DNA of 54,396 nucleotides from Rhodothermales bacterium (GTDB lineage: Bacteria; Bacteroidota; Rhodothermia; Rhodothermales; JABDKH01): the NCBI GenBank assembly GCA_013002165.1, contig JABDKO010000094.1, forward strand, positions 1-54,396, given 5' to 3'. The notes beneath the pieces were generated by a model. It was not told where the DNA came from, did not search any database, and was given only the letters and a program-made list of their open reading frames with translations. Of this stretch, positions 1 through 10,200 are shown piece after piece. The position numbers and the translations under genes were made by a program. Position 1 is the stretch's first letter, and each line of letters begins with the position of its first letter.

Positions 1-542
1 GTTGGGAGACAATGCGTGAATTTCTGCAGACGTATTATGATCGCTGGGCCTTTGACCATCCGACTACGCGAGACATCCAGCAGGTTGCAGAAGATGTTTC
101 CGGTGAGGATCTCGACTGGTTTTTCGACCAGTATGTCTACGGAACGGCGACTGTCGACTATGCGGTTGGTCGAGTCAGCAACAGTAAGATCGCTGACTCG
201 GATGTTGCTGGCAGGGACAGCACCCGATACAACGGATATGTGCTGGTTCATCGAAAGGATGACGGGTACTTCCCTGTGACGGTTCAGGTGCGCTATCGGG
301 ATGGAACAACCGAGCGAAAGACCATCGACGGACAGGACGAATGGCTGAGACTTTCTTTTTACAACCACGCGGGTATAGTTGAGGCGTTTATTGATCCGGA
401 CAATGATGTGTGGCTGGATATCAATCGTCTGAACAACCGGAGAATTGTCGATGGCCCACAGGGCCCGTTCGCTCGCAAAATTCAATTGAAAGCAACGGTG
501 GCCGTTCAACAACTGCTATTCCTCCTGGCGGGCATATTCTAG
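1..542 (+). CDS. M1 family aminopeptidase, C-terminal fragment (5' end outside window)
   Basis: The reading frame is open from the left edge (Trp-Glu-Thr precede the first Met at base 12), so this is the last 180 codons of a longer gene. The segment with FDHPTT, then SGEDLDWFFDQYVYG, is the conserved C-terminal region of M1 (gluzincin) aminopeptidases; the zinc site HExxH lies upstream, outside the window. After it comes a beta-rich stretch ending in a DPDNDVWLDIN element, typical of the closing domain of these enzymes. M1 enzymes remove N-terminal residues from peptides. The fragment ends in a hydrophobic run (last 15 residues) that could be a membrane anchor, which would fit the membrane-protein gene 15 bases downstream. 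Family call is firm; substrate and location are inference. Confidence 0.82.
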   Translation, partial: WETMREFLQTYYDRWAFDHPTTRDIQQVAEDVSGEDLDWFFDQYVYGTATVDYAVGRVSNSKIADSDVAGRDSTRYNGYVLVHRKDDGYFPVTVQVRYRDGTTERKTIDGQDEWLRLSFYNHAGIVEAFIDPDNDVWLDINRLNNRRIVDGPQGPFARKIQLKATVAVQQLLFLLAGIF

Positions 543-557
543 AAACTTAAAACTCTT

Positions 558-1469
558 ATGATGAAGAGCATTCGCAGCGGACTGTCAGTTGTTGGTCGGA
601 AACCAGGACTGGTTGCGTTGATTTATGCGGTAAATGTTTTTACTGCACTTGTCATCGCTGTTCCGCTATACATTGGACTCTCAAGAATTGTCGGTCCAAC
701 CGGATTCGGCTTTGACCTCGCTGCGGGATCCAACATTGTTGTTTGGGCTGACATCATTGAATCATTGAGCCACGTGTCGGCGGCGGCTTTCGTTCAGGTC
801 ATGTGGATCTTGCCGGTCGTATTCCTTGCAAAGGTTGTTTCGTCCGTCGGCTTGATAAACGCAATTCGCGATGACGGTATACGATCATTTTGGCCGGGAG
901 TCGGACAGTACGGGGGCCGGGCAATCGTTCTCGGGCTCGCCTATCTCCTTGTAACAATTGTTGGAACGATAGGAATTACAATTCTGCTGGCGATCGGATA
1001 TAGCGTCTTCTCAGGAGAGGTGGGAACGTACCGGATGACCGTCTATGTCGTACCGTCGATGTTCTTGATCTTCTTTGCTATCATCGATCTCTTCCATGAC
1101 TACTCTCGAATAAAGCTGGTAAAGGATGAGGTACCCGTTATGAGATGTTTCTTTCACGGGTTTGCCTGGCCGTGGCGTCATCGTGGCTCGATTGCGATCT
1201 ACGTCTTCTGGTACTTGGGAGCAGCAATATTGCTCGTATTCCCAACCTTGCTGGATACGAACATGGCAGCGTCGACCATAGGCGGAATCGTGGTCCTGTT
1301 TCTTATTCAGCAGGTTGTAATGGTTCTGCGATCAGCAGTTACGGTTGCCTGGTTTGGTAGTGAGGTTACCTACTACGAGAAAATTGACTGGAGCCTGGCT
1401 CCGATGATTGCCGGGGACGCGACCGGTGGTGAATCGGGATTGGAGTCAAGTCCTGCTGTCAGCACGTGA
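558..1469 (+). CDS. Six-segment integral membrane protein of unknown function
   Basis: I do not recognise the family. The 303-residue product has about six hydrophobic segments (roughly residues 16-40, 78-97, 124-150, 162-180, 211-232 and 240-260), short loops and a soluble C-terminal tail of about 35 residues rich in Ser and Gly. No enzymatic motif is visible. Two Met codons stand together at the start and the first is used here; no clear ribosome binding site precedes either. It starts 15 bases after the M1 aminopeptidase gene on the same strand, so the two are probably cotranscribed and the protein may share a membrane location with that peptidase. That link rests on position only. Confidence 0.75.
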   Translation: MMKSIRSGLSVVGRKPGLVALIYAVNVFTALVIAVPLYIGLSRIVGPTGFGFDLAAGSNIVVWADIIESLSHVSAAAFVQVMWILPVVFLAKVVSSVGLINAIRDDGIRSFWPGVGQYGGRAIVLGLAYLLVTIVGTIGITILLAIGYSVFSGEVGTYRMTVYVVPSMFLIFFAIIDLFHDYSRIKLVKDEVPVMRCFFHGFAWPWRHRGSIAIYVFWYLGAAILLVFPTLLDTNMAASTIGGIVVLFLIQQVVMVLRSAVTVAWFGSEVTYYEKIDWSLAPMIAGDATGGESGLESSPAVST

Positions 1470-1720
1470 GGTCCCGGGACCGCAGCCGGAAATGAAGTAG
1501 CTAAGGGCGTTCGTGTCGGCGCCACTGTTTGGCAGTCGGTAGCCGTTGGCTGTTGACAACTCAGGAAAAAGGCCTGGCGTGTCACACTTCGTACGGATGG
1601 AAATATCCACTGCACGCGGGGGCCGCCACTCCTCCTCCCCGGTTCAATTTACTCTCAACGGCGACGGACTTTCCTGAGCAACACGTTAGAAGTTGATTAG
1701 AAATCAGCACCGGCATTGTG
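1470..1720. other. Noncoding stretch between convergent genes
   Basis: About 250 bases lie between the stop of the membrane protein gene and the end of a small minus-strand orf. I see no open frame with convincing protein character, no tRNA and no clean terminator. The stretch at 1483-1506 vaguely recalls the core of bacterial SRP RNA but does not fold correctly (see rejected items). A GGTC/GACC palindrome lies at 1470-1481 right after the stop codon. Confidence 0.4.
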
Positions 1721-1981
1721 CTAAAACCCGATAGCCAGACCAAGTTCATCAACTCTGATTTCATCAAACAACAATTCCGCTTCACACGCTTTCGGAAGGT
1801 AGATGGATTCGGCGTTCTTTCTGGAGTCAGCAAAAAATGTGGCGAACGCAAGTCTCTCCTTTGGGAATATCGATTGCAGATCACACACTGCCTGGAATCG
1901 ATGCCAGTTCAGTTCGCTAATATTTTCGTGTACGTAGTCAACAAATAGTGTCTCGAATGGGTTCGTGGCGCGGTCGCTCAT
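1721..1981 (-). CDS. Small hypothetical protein (86 residues)
   Basis: I do not recognise this. From the ATG at 1981 the frame gives an 86-residue acidic, soluble protein (starts MSDRATNPFE) with evenly mixed hydrophobic and charged residues and one Trp, which looks more like protein than a chance frame. The frame can be extended to 2038 by an earlier Met, but the extension is less protein-like. There is no good ribosome binding site at either start. It sits alone between the membrane protein gene and rpoN and is followed by noncoding DNA. It could still be a random open frame. Confidence 0.4.
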   Translation of the reverse strand: MSDRATNPFETLFVDYVHENISELNWHRFQAVCDLQSIFPKERLAFATFFADSRKNAESIYLPKACEAELLFDEIRVDELGLAIGF

Positions 1982-2142
1982 GATGTGATGCGGCTGTGTG
2001 GATGATTTAGATTCGGTGATCATCCAGTGCACTACCAACTACCCTGCCAGTCGATACTAACGCTGTTTTTACTGTACTTAGGCCGTGCTACCCGGTGGTA
2101 CATGGGGAAAGATTTGCCCCGACGCTGACATGATTATTCCGA
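1982..2142. other. Intergenic region downstream of rpoN
   Basis: No gene is seen here. A GGGG/CCCC stem near 2103-2120 (GGGGAAA, then TTTGCCCC) lies just past the rpoN stop, but no run of T follows on the minus strand, so it is at best a weak terminator or RNA-stabilising hairpin. Confidence 0.3.
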
Positions 2143-3648
2143 TCAGGATAGCACGATCTCCTTTCGTAGACGTGCAACAGGTATTCCGAGCTGTTCTCGA
2201 TATTTCGTCACCGTACGCCGCGCAATCTGGAATCCCTTCTCATCCAACATGGTCGCGATGCGCTGGTCGGAAAGCGGTTTCGTTTTGTCTTCTCGAGAAA
2301 TGATTCCCTCGATGATCGCTTTTACTTCCTTGTTCGACACTTCCTCGCCGGAATCCGTAGAAAGACCCTCTGAGAAGAAGTACTTCAGTTCGTAAACACC
2401 GAACTCCGACTGGACGTACTTGCCGTTGACAACACGACTGACCGTAGAGATATCCATCTTGATCTGCTCTGCGATATCCTTCAAGATCATGGGCTTTAAA
2501 TAGCCCTCGCCAAACTTGAAAAACTCCTCCTGAATCGAGACAATCGACTCCATCACTTTCATCATCGTGTTACGACGCTGGTTGATGGAGTTAATGAACC
2601 ACCGTGCCGACTCGAGTTTGTTCTTCAGGAAGTTGCGCGTTTCTCCATCAATCGAGCTATCCGACTTACCGGATTTCTTATCCGCCGACATCTTGTGCAA
2701 CATGTTGCGATACTGCTTGGAGATCCGCAGCTCGGGGGTATTGCCACCGTTCAGCGAGATCACGAACTCACCATCGATGTGAGCAACTGTAAAATCGGGA
2801 GTAATGTAATTCTGTGCCGCAGAAAACTCCCCTTCGCCTGGCTTGGGATTCAACCGCTGCACTATGTCGAACGCTTCTTTCAACTCCTGACCGGTCACGT
2901 CGAGCTTTTTCATGATTGCCTGAAAATGCTTCATGGTGAAAGCCTTGTATACCCTCTCGAGCATTTCAATTGCAACATGTTTTCCCGGAACGTTTTCGTC
3001 GAGTGCGTGCAGTTGAACAAGAAGACATTCACGTAAATCACGAGATGCAATGCCGACAGGCTCCAGAAGCTGGACTCGACGAAGAACTTTCTCGACATCT
3101 GTTTCGTCCAGCATGATTCCGTGGTTGAACACGATGTCGTCAATGATTGACTCCAGTGGACGGCGCAGGTAGCCATCCTCATCAATCGACCCGATGATCT
3201 GATCGGCAATAAGTTCATCGGTATCATTCAAATCCAGGAAGAGAAGCTGCTCTCGCAGATGCTCGGCCATAGAAACCCGGGCCGGCATGGGCATGTCACG
3301 CTGCTCCTCGTCATCACCGCTGTCGACCCTCGCCTTGTAGCCGTAAAGGTCTTCCGAGCTATTCAGAAACTCTTCCCAGTTGTAATCGTCGTCGCCGTTC
3401 TCTTTCTCTGAATCTGATTCAGAAGCCGATGCAGAATCGTCATCGTTTGAGTTGTCAGGTTGATCGGAATCCTCTGAACGATCCTCGATCTCTTCATCCA
3501 TGCCTTCTTCAAGAAGAGGATTCAGTTCCAGCTCTGCCTTGATCCGTTGCTCGAGCGCCAGGGTCGGCAGCTGCAACAGCTTTATATACTGTATCTGCTG
3601 CGGAGACAGCTTCTGCTGCAGGGATTGTCTTTGCTGGAGATTTAACAT
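2143..3648 (-). CDS. rpoN: RNA polymerase sigma-54 factor
   Basis: The 501-residue protein has the full layout of sigma-54: a Gln/Leu-rich N-terminal activator-interacting region (QQRQSLQQKLSPQQ, residues 4-17), a very acidic Asp/Ser linker (about 45-95), a core-binding region, a helix-turn-helix region (LKDIAEQIKMDISTVSRVVN), and the RpoN box ARRTVTKYRE at about 476-485, which reads the -24 element. The start at 3648 is chosen because it overlaps the stop of the upstream DUF3109 gene as TAATG and begins with the family's usual N terminus; an in-frame Met 11 codons earlier lies inside that gene. Sigma-54 needs AAA+ activators, none of which is encoded in this window. The coupling to a DUF3109 gene is noteworthy. 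Confidence 0.97.
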   Translation of the reverse strand: MLNLQQRQSLQQKLSPQQIQYIKLLQLPTLALEQRIKAELELNPLLEEGMDEEIEDRSEDSDQPDNSNDDDSASASESDSEKENGDDDYNWEEFLNSSEDLYGYKARVDSGDDEEQRDMPMPARVSMAEHLREQLLFLDLNDTDELIADQIIGSIDEDGYLRRPLESIIDDIVFNHGIMLDETDVEKVLRRVQLLEPVGIASRDLRECLLVQLHALDENVPGKHVAIEMLERVYKAFTMKHFQAIMKKLDVTGQELKEAFDIVQRLNPKPGEGEFSAAQNYITPDFTVAHIDGEFVISLNGGNTPELRISKQYRNMLHKMSADKKSGKSDSSIDGETRNFLKNKLESARWFINSINQRRNTMMKVMESIVSIQEEFFKFGEGYLKPMILKDIAEQIKMDISTVSRVVNGKYVQSEFGVYELKYFFSEGLSTDSGEEVSNKEVKAIIEGIISREDKTKPLSDQRIATMLDEKGFQIARRTVTKYREQLGIPVARLRKEIVLS

Positions 3649-4226
3649 TAAGGCATCAATGATTCTGCTCTCTCGGCGCAAGCCTCAAGAAACATATTAT
3701 ACCACTCTTGGCCGTATTTCCGTATTAAAGGCTCAGATAAAAACGCTGGCAAACTGACATCATTCTTCTTTCCGAGCTTGATTGCCGGACTACACAATTT
3801 TATTTGCTCATAGTTTAACACTTCGTGTTCACCGTTGTGTGCAACTCGTATTGGAAAAAGATGACATGATATCGGTTTCGGAAAATCAATCTCTCCCTTC
3901 TGATACGCAATATGGAATGAACACTTTGCAACGCCTCTTTCATACGTTACAAATACACATTCAGCATCGTCCACACAGGTCGTTCCGTAAGAATTACGCC
4001 CCTCTTTCTCCCACAGCCCATCCGTTTTGATCACTTCAAGCGCTTCCGGTGTTAAATACTTTGCCACCTTCGGGAAGCTCTTTTCGACTTCCGCAAGCTC
4101 TTCATGCTCTAACGGAGCGCCAGAGTCGCCCTGAACGCAGCATCCGCCCTTGCATGCTGCCAGGTTACAGACAAATGGAGCATCCAGAACGTCATCTGAA
4201 ATCAGTACGTCGCCTACCAGAAACAT
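3648..4226 (-). CDS. DUF3109 family cysteine-rich protein
   Basis: The 192-residue protein matches the DUF3109 family widespread in Bacteroidota. It carries the N-terminal cysteine cluster CNLAACKGGCC (residues 20-30), then further Cys at TTCVDDAEC, AKCSFH, ISCHLFP and KLCSP. The cluster resembles the zinc/iron-chelating YkgJ-type cysteine proteins, so metal or Fe-S binding is likely from family knowledge, but the function is not established. Length is normal for the family. Its TAA stop overlaps the ATG of rpoN by one base, so the two are translationally coupled. The divergent ruvB gene starts about 160 bases upstream, so 4227-4387 must hold both promoters. Confidence 0.88.
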   Translation of the reverse strand: MFLVGDVLISDDVLDAPFVCNLAACKGGCCVQGDSGAPLEHEELAEVEKSFPKVAKYLTPEALEVIKTDGLWEKEGRNSYGTTCVDDAECVFVTYERGVAKCSFHIAYQKGEIDFPKPISCHLFPIRVAHNGEHEVLNYEQIKLCSPAIKLGKKNDVSLPAFLSEPLIRKYGQEWYNMFLEACAERAESLMP

Positions 4227-4387
4227 CTAGCAAATAGTGTAGATTGGGAAATATGCCGCCAGATTGATTCCAAACAACTACTGATAAGCCGACTTCTGTA
4301 GCAGTTCCATGAGTACGACCTGTATATTACAAGATCGGATCTGGCTATATTTTTTAAACATCCGTCCTTCTATTTAAGATCCTTTTC

Positions 4388-5416
4388 ATGCAGCCGTTTG
4401 ACAATACCAGCCTTAGTTCATCGCCCCAGCGCGCCGATCAGGATCTGGAACGTGCGTTGCGACCACCGTCATTGAGCGAATTTGTAGGTCAGCAGGCAAT
4501 TAAGGACAACCTGTCGATATTTATTACGGCAGCACGCCAGCGAGAAGAGCCCCTTGATCACGTATTACTGTCAGGGCCTCCCGGTTTGGGTAAAACTACG
4601 CTCGCCTACATTCTGGCGAATGAGATGGATGCTCCTATCAAGACAACCAGTGGACCCGTTCTGGACAAGCCGGCAAGTATTGCGGGAATATTGACCAACC
4701 TGGTTGAGGGGGAGATTCTCTTCATTGATGAAATCCACCGCCTCAACCCTGTCGTGGAAGAGTATCTGTACTCGGCAATGGAAGAATACTCAATCGATAT
4801 TGTCATAGACAGCGGCCCGAATGCACGGAGTGTCAAGATATCTTTGCCGCCATTCACGCTGGTAGGAGCGACAACACGAAAAGGGCTTCTCACCGCTCCC
4901 TTAAGGGCTCGGTTCGGAATAGACTTTAGATACGATTATTACACTGCTGATCTGTTGATGCAAATCATCAAACGATCTGCCGGAATAATGAACGTTGGGA
5001 TCGACGACGCCGGTGCGATGGAATTGGCGCGTCGGAGTCGCGGTACCCCGCGGGTGGCAAACCGCTTACTCAAAAGGAGCAGAGACTTTGCGCAGGTGGA
5101 AAGCGACGGGAGTATCGATCGGAAACTCGCTGATCGTGCATTGAACGCTCTTTCGGTAGATGAGCATGGACTGGATGACATGGACATGAGACTCCTGCGA
5201 GCACTTATAGAGAAGTACCGGGGCGGTCCGACTGGAATTTCGACCCTGGCTGTTGCGGTTGGAGAGGATTCCGGAACAATCGAAGAGGTGTACGAACCTT
5301 ATCTTATCCTTGAAGGATTTCTTGAACGAACACCACGTGGTCGCGTGGCTACGCGCCGCGCTTACCAACATCTCGGCATTGCACCTCCGACCGAAAAAGG
5401 ATCCCTTTTCGACTAG
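4388..5416 (+). CDS. ruvB: Holliday junction branch migration helicase RuvB
   Basis: This 342-residue AAA+ ATPase drives branch migration of Holliday junctions together with RuvA, ahead of RuvC cutting. Walker [10 protein letters not shown] is at residues 63-71, Walker B LFIDEIHR at 111-118, then the sensor-1 GATTRKGLL and the arginine-finger region APLRARFG, and a C-terminal winged-helix domain with the family signature GPTGISTLA. Length is normal for RuvB. ruvA and ruvC are not adjacent, as is common outside Proteobacteria. The gene is transcribed divergently from the DUF3109-rpoN pair. Confidence 0.98.
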   Translation: MQPFDNTSLSSSPQRADQDLERALRPPSLSEFVGQQAIKDNLSIFITAARQREEPLDHVLLSGPPGLGKTTLAYILANEMDAPIKTTSGPVLDKPASIAGILTNLVEGEILFIDEIHRLNPVVEEYLYSAMEEYSIDIVIDSGPNARSVKISLPPFTLVGATTRKGLLTAPLRARFGIDFRYDYYTADLLMQIIKRSAGIMNVGIDDAGAMELARRSRGTPRVANRLLKRSRDFAQVESDGSIDRKLADRALNALSVDEHGLDDMDMRLLRALIEKYRGGPTGISTLAVAVGEDSGTIEEVYEPYLILEGFLERTPRGRVATRRAYQHLGIAPPTEKGSLFD

Positions 5417-5485
5417 TCCGCTGGTTGTACTGAATGGTCGCGAGTCTTATTTTCCTCAACCTAACTATCCTCACGGAGGGAATGA

Positions 5486-5842
5486 ATGCCGTATGTAGTC
5501 GCCGAGCCTTGCATTAACTGCAAGCATACAGATTGTGTTGAGGTCTGCCCCGTAGACTGTTTCTACGAAGGACCGAACTTCCTCGCGATTCATCCGGATG
5601 AGTGCATCGACTGCAATGCGTGCGTCCCGGTCTGCCCCGTTGAAGCCATCTATGCCGATGATGAGCTTCCCGAAAAATGGAGTCATTATACCGAGTGGAA
5701 CACGTATCTCTCCGAGCAATGGAGTACTGCAGGCTACAACATCACAGAAAAGAAAGATCCACTCACCGATGCCGAAGAGTGGAAAGACAAGGAAAAATCC
5801 GAACAGGATATTCTGACGTGGGAAGGCTCTGAAGGCAGTTAG
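5486..5842 (+). CDS. fdxA: 7Fe ferredoxin (one 3Fe-4S and one 4Fe-4S cluster)
   Basis: The 118-residue protein has the cysteine pattern of Azotobacter-type ferredoxin I: Cys9, Cys17 and Cys50 for a 3Fe-4S cluster, and Cys21 with Cys40, Cys43 and Cys46 for a 4Fe-4S cluster ([12 protein letters not shown] at 40-51). Cys12 and Cys25 are extra, also as in that family. The C-terminal half is acidic and Trp-rich, the usual FdxA extension. It is a low-potential soluble electron carrier whose partner is not visible here. A very strong ribosome binding site (GGAGGG, six bases before ATG) and a clear terminator directly after the stop indicate a single, highly expressed transcription unit. Confidence 0.95.
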   Translation: MPYVVAEPCINCKHTDCVEVCPVDCFYEGPNFLAIHPDECIDCNACVPVCPVEAIYADDELPEKWSHYTEWNTYLSEQWSTAGYNITEKKDPLTDAEEWKDKEKSEQDILTWEGSEGS

Positions 5843-5873
5843 GTGCCGGCCTCAATGACCGGCACCACTTTTC
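5842..5873 (+). terminator. Rho-independent terminator of the ferredoxin gene
   Basis: A perfect 8-bp stem, GGTGCCGG at 5842-5849 with CCGGCACC at 5859-5866, encloses a 9-base loop and is followed by ACTTTTCT. The stem starts on the last base of the stop codon. The minus strand has no T run after the stem, so it mainly serves the ferredoxin gene rather than the convergent ahcY. Confidence 0.85.
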
Positions 5874-5887
5874 TACCTGCAACAGTC

Positions 5888-7165
5888 TTACGTACCAGCT
5901 GAATAGTCAGTGGCGTACGCTACCTGCTCGTCGGTCAATGAGTCGATAGACAGACCCATCGTCTCCAACTTGACGCCTGCAATCTCCTGGTCCAGTTCCT
6001 CAGGGAGATCATAGACCGTGTTTTCCATCACCTCACCTGCTTCGTGTTTTCGCACGAGGGTCAGATGTGCCATAAACTGATTGGCAAAACTCATGTCCAT
6101 TACTTCTGATGGATGACCTTCGGCGGCTGCGAGGTTAACGAGCCTGCCGTCGGCGAGGACATATACCTTTCGGCCGTTGTCCAGCGTGTATTCACGGTTG
6201 TCATCGCGAACCATTCGGGTATCGTTTGATAACTCGGCCAGTTCTTTGAGATTCAGTTCAACATCATAGTGGCCAGTATTACAAACAATTGCACCCTCTC
6301 TCATTTTGACAAAGTGCTCACCACGGATGACATCCTTCATTCCAGTAGCCGTTACAAAAATGTCTCCTTCCTTGCAGGCTTCTGACATAGGCAGTACGCG
6401 AAAGCCTTCCAGCATGGCTTTCAGTGCCGCTGTCGGCTTGACTTCCGTGACAATTACGTTGGCTCCGAAACCTTTCGCTCGCATTGCGACACCACGGCCA
6501 CAATGTCCGTACCCGGCGACAACGAAATTCTTACCGGCAACAAGGACTGAACTCGCACGCAGAATTCCGTCCAGCGTACTCTGACCCGTCCCGTAGACGT
6601 TGTCGAAATCCCACTTGGTCTCTGCGTCATTCACCGCATAGACGGGGTACAGCAGCTTGCCGTCTTCCGCCATCGCTCTCAAGCGGTGTACGCCTGTCGT
6701 CGTCTCTTCACTTCCGCCGATGATATGGTCAGCCATTTCCGGATGCTTCTTGTGCACGGTGAAGATCAGGTCGGCGCCATCGTCCAGCGTCAAATGGGGG
6801 ACCTTGTCGATAGTCCGTTCGATGCTCCAGTAGAAATCATCAACTGACTGCCCATACCATGCATAAATTTCGAGACCGTTGGCAGCAAGCGCTGCGGCAA
6901 CCTCATCGTTTGTGCTGAGAGGGTTACATCCGCTCCAGGCGACTTCTGCTCCACAGGCAGCAAGCGTTTCGCAGAGAACAGCCGTTTCTTTCGTGACGTG
7001 CAGGCAGCCGGTAATCTTGTAGCCTTTAAACGGTTTGGAGTCTTTGTACTCCTCACGCAGCTTCATCAGGACAGGCATCCGACTTTCAGCCCATTCAATT
7101 TTTAGCCTCCCGGCATCTGCCAGGGAGAGGTCTTTGACCTTGTATTTACCTTCTTTGTGATCCAT
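5888..7165 (-). CDS. ahcY: Adenosylhomocysteinase, short archaeal-type
   Basis: The enzyme reversibly splits S-adenosylhomocysteine into adenosine and homocysteine using bound NAD, completing the methylation cycle. The 425-residue protein has the substrate region EETTTGVHRL (153-162), the lead into the NAD domain YGTGQSTLDG (191-200) and the NAD-binding turn GYGHCGRG (218-225). Most bacterial enzymes read YGxxES and GYGxVGKG and carry an insertion of about 40 residues and a C-terminal Tyr motif (KxxxYRY). These are absent here and the protein matches the short archaeal/Thermotoga type. metK, which makes SAM, lies on the same strand about 4.3 kb upstream, with a peptidase gene between them. 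Confidence 0.96.
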   Translation of the reverse strand: MDHKEGKYKVKDLSLADAGRLKIEWAESRMPVLMKLREEYKDSKPFKGYKITGCLHVTKETAVLCETLAACGAEVAWSGCNPLSTNDEVAAALAANGLEIYAWYGQSVDDFYWSIERTIDKVPHLTLDDGADLIFTVHKKHPEMADHIIGGSEETTTGVHRLRAMAEDGKLLYPVYAVNDAETKWDFDNVYGTGQSTLDGILRASSVLVAGKNFVVAGYGHCGRGVAMRAKGFGANVIVTEVKPTAALKAMLEGFRVLPMSEACKEGDIFVTATGMKDVIRGEHFVKMREGAIVCNTGHYDVELNLKELAELSNDTRMVRDDNREYTLDNGRKVYVLADGRLVNLAAAEGHPSEVMDMSFANQFMAHLTLVRKHEAGEVMENTVYDLPEELDQEIAGVKLETMGLSIDSLTDEQVAYATDYSAGT

Positions 7166-7237
7166 CAGGTGTCGTAAGATGTTAAAATTGTTTGCGGCAC
7201 GTTAGACTACATGCCGGAAAAAAGGTTTTACGGTTTC

Positions 7238-10200
7238 TCAGTGAATTACGGAAATTGGCTCTGTTACGGTGCTTCCGGAGGATTCCAGAACAACAAAGTA
7301 CATGCCCGAAGCAAGCTCATTACCGGAGATGTCTACCGTATATACGCCCGGACTGTGCTCTGAGAAGACCGGGACCGTGACACGCCGCCCAAGAAGATCA
7401 TATACAGATATCTTGACTATTCCATCAGCCGGGACGGTATACGACAGATGTGTCATTTCCGAAAACGGCTCTGGATAGTTTGTGCTCAAATCGAGTACGA
7501 GATCAACAATAGCATCGTCATCAACGGTTGTCGCCTGGACGCCCACACTGGCCACGGTCCAACTTTCTATGAAATCAAGTGGTCGCCCTGCTCCAAGATC
7601 GAGTTTCACCGAAATACGCGATCCTGCAAATCGACCCAGGTCAAACCTGACGTCAGACAGTCCTGCCTGACTGCCCGAGAACACGGCCTCACCATTCATG
7701 GGGTGGTCGCCAACGTCTAGCGTTCCATCATACCCGGTGAGTGGCGTCAATATTTCCCATGTGGCGCCATCGTTTGCTGTGACCTTGACATTGCCGCCGG
7801 CGCCCGAGCGAAGATTGAACTCATGACGCAGCTCAAGAAATACAACGTCCGTATTGGTTGGTAATGTTACCGGATTCAGAATCAACCCGGAGCGGTTCAC
7901 AGTCGATCCGTCACCATCTGCAATCCATGACGTACCGTCCTGCCGCCACAATCCGGTTGGGGTCGGGTTCAACAGCAGGTCAGCACTCAGGAACGTTCGA
8001 AATTCAATGATGAACGAGGCGCCGTTGTTATTGTACACGGAAATATTGCCATCAAAATCTTCGACCTCTATGGTGAAGGCTACACGATCTCCGGGCAACG
8101 CTTCGATATTCTCTACAAACGAGCCTACATATGTATTTCGCTCAACTGTGTCCTGCTCAAGGAGTACGTCGTCGACGACGATTGAACTTTTGGAGGGATC
8201 GACTTTGAACTGGATGCGAGCAACGCCCGTGTCATCCGAGACCTCGAGTTCCAGCGGCGAGAACCCCTCGGCTACATTGACAGGAATGAGGCCCGGGGGA
8301 AGCACACCTACTACGGGTGCATCAGTATCGGGCTCCAGTTCAGTCGTGAGGAGCAAATCGTCGATAAACCATCCTGCAAAAAATCGTGCTTGCTCGGTGT
8401 TCAGATTATCAGTACCTGCCTCAAATCTTACACGAACCGGGCCGCCCGTCGGAAGCTGAATGATCTCACGCCGCCAGCCGAAACTGTAACCGCCGAAACC
8501 GACCTGTCCCGACAACGGATTTGGCGTACCGTTTGCAATTTGACCCGTGTATCCGCCGACTGGCTGTACGGTATTCCAGGAGCCGCCTTCATCCTGGGAA
8601 ATCTTAACATTACCGCCATCCCATAACGTTGAGTTCTCGGAAGACCCTATTGGTGTGACGTCGCCATCCTTCTCGAAGTCATGCCAGTGCCAGAAGACAA
8701 GGTACACTTCGTTAAAGTCTGACAGGTTGAGCTCGGGCAATTCAAGAATCGAAACACCCGGAGTTGTCGCATACGTTCCTGAGGGATTGGTGCCCCATGC
8801 AGTTGTACCTGAATGCGCAAACTCCAACCCAAAACCAGGGCTTCCTCTCTCCCAATCTCCTGTAGACGAGAAGCCATTTGAGTCGGTCTCAAAATCAAAA
8901 CTCGCAAGCTGGCCTTCGGAGACTATATCGAACGTGTAGAACCCTGACTGAGGAGAGAAAGAAGTGTTTCCCGCCTGCGATCCATCTACGGCTTCCAGGC
9001 GATAGCTAACAGAGTATCCAGATTGTACAGAATTCGCCGCGATAGGAAGAACACCCTGATAGGTGTCCCCGCTACTATTCAGCGCGAACGACCCTGACTC
9101 CAACAACACGCCGGAATCATTGCGCATCTCGTAGTCGACGTTGACATTGAGCACACCAAGGTTGTCGGTGACGACCGCTGAAACTGCCGGTGGCCATAAT
9201 ACGGTCGATGAAGTAGCAAGCGGATTATGCACAATCATCGGCGGTTCGTTATCCGGGCCGACATCAAAACTGAATAGTTGTTGTGGAGCGCCAGCCGGCA
9301 GAACGCTGCGCTGGCGCGCGAGGTCTACAGCCTCTATGTAATAATAGAGGGTGGCGGAACTCGAAGGAATTGGCAGGTTTCCCTCGTATATGTCGTCACT
9401 GGCGTTGGTCAGGATCAATTCCTGGTCAATAACGGATGTCCCGTAGCGAACAACCACGCTGTCCACAGTGGCCGTCGCGTCGGAGATTCTTGCAGAGATG
9501 GGAACAGAACCACCAAGCTGCTCGACGGCATCCAGCTCTTCATGGACGATTACCGGGCCATACGCAGATTCATTGATATACCCCCGATTGCCGAGGTGAT
9601 TCAAAAGAACCGCAGTGTGCACGCCATCAAACAGATCCAGGTCCGCCTGAATAAGGGCTTCCGCCGCATCAACAAATGTTGCCGGTGCAGAGAGATAACT
9701 GTGGGACTGCAGGACGAGCTGGTCGGTTACGGTCCGATCGAGTTCGTCGTGAATATCCATGAGCGTGGCGGCCCAGATTATCCCGTCTTCATAGATGTTA
9801 CAGCCATCCCCATTAGAGTCGTTGGTGTCTTCACAACGGGTGTCACCCGGGTATTCACCCGAGCTTTCGATTGTTCTTCCCGCCCAGATTTGCCCATCGC
9901 CGCTATCCCACTTGAATACTGTACGCCAGTCTGTTCGCAGGCTCTGACCAGAGTCAACGAGGCTGCGTAGATACGATCCTGCCCAGTAATCGGACCACCC
10001 CTCGTGCAGAGCCTGTCCTTCAGACGTCGCGATCAAACCTGAGGCGGTGGACTCAAGGAGGGCGTGTCCATATTCATGCCACAGGACTCCAGCATCCTCG
10101 CCGTCATCCACACCTCCAAGTCCAAACTGTATCAGATTCTGCGATGGCGAATACACAGAATTGTCAGAACCGAATGCTCGTGGATTAACCGACACCGGTG

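Noticed and set aside
1483-1506. Resemblance to the SRP RNA core (GGAA tetraloop followed by AAG-AGC-AAGG)
   Set aside because: The closing C-G pair of the tetraloop is replaced by C-A, the flanking stem does not pair, and the region overlaps the end of a coding gene.
1639-1660. GGTTCAATT stretch as a tRNA T-loop
   Set aside because: Flanking bases do not form a 5-bp stem and no acceptor stem is present.
7854-9970. Long plus-strand frames (201 and 230 codons) opposite the M36 peptidase gene
   Set aside because: They lie antisense to a clear domain-bearing protein, have no family motifs, no ribosome sites, and biased composition typical of shadow frames.
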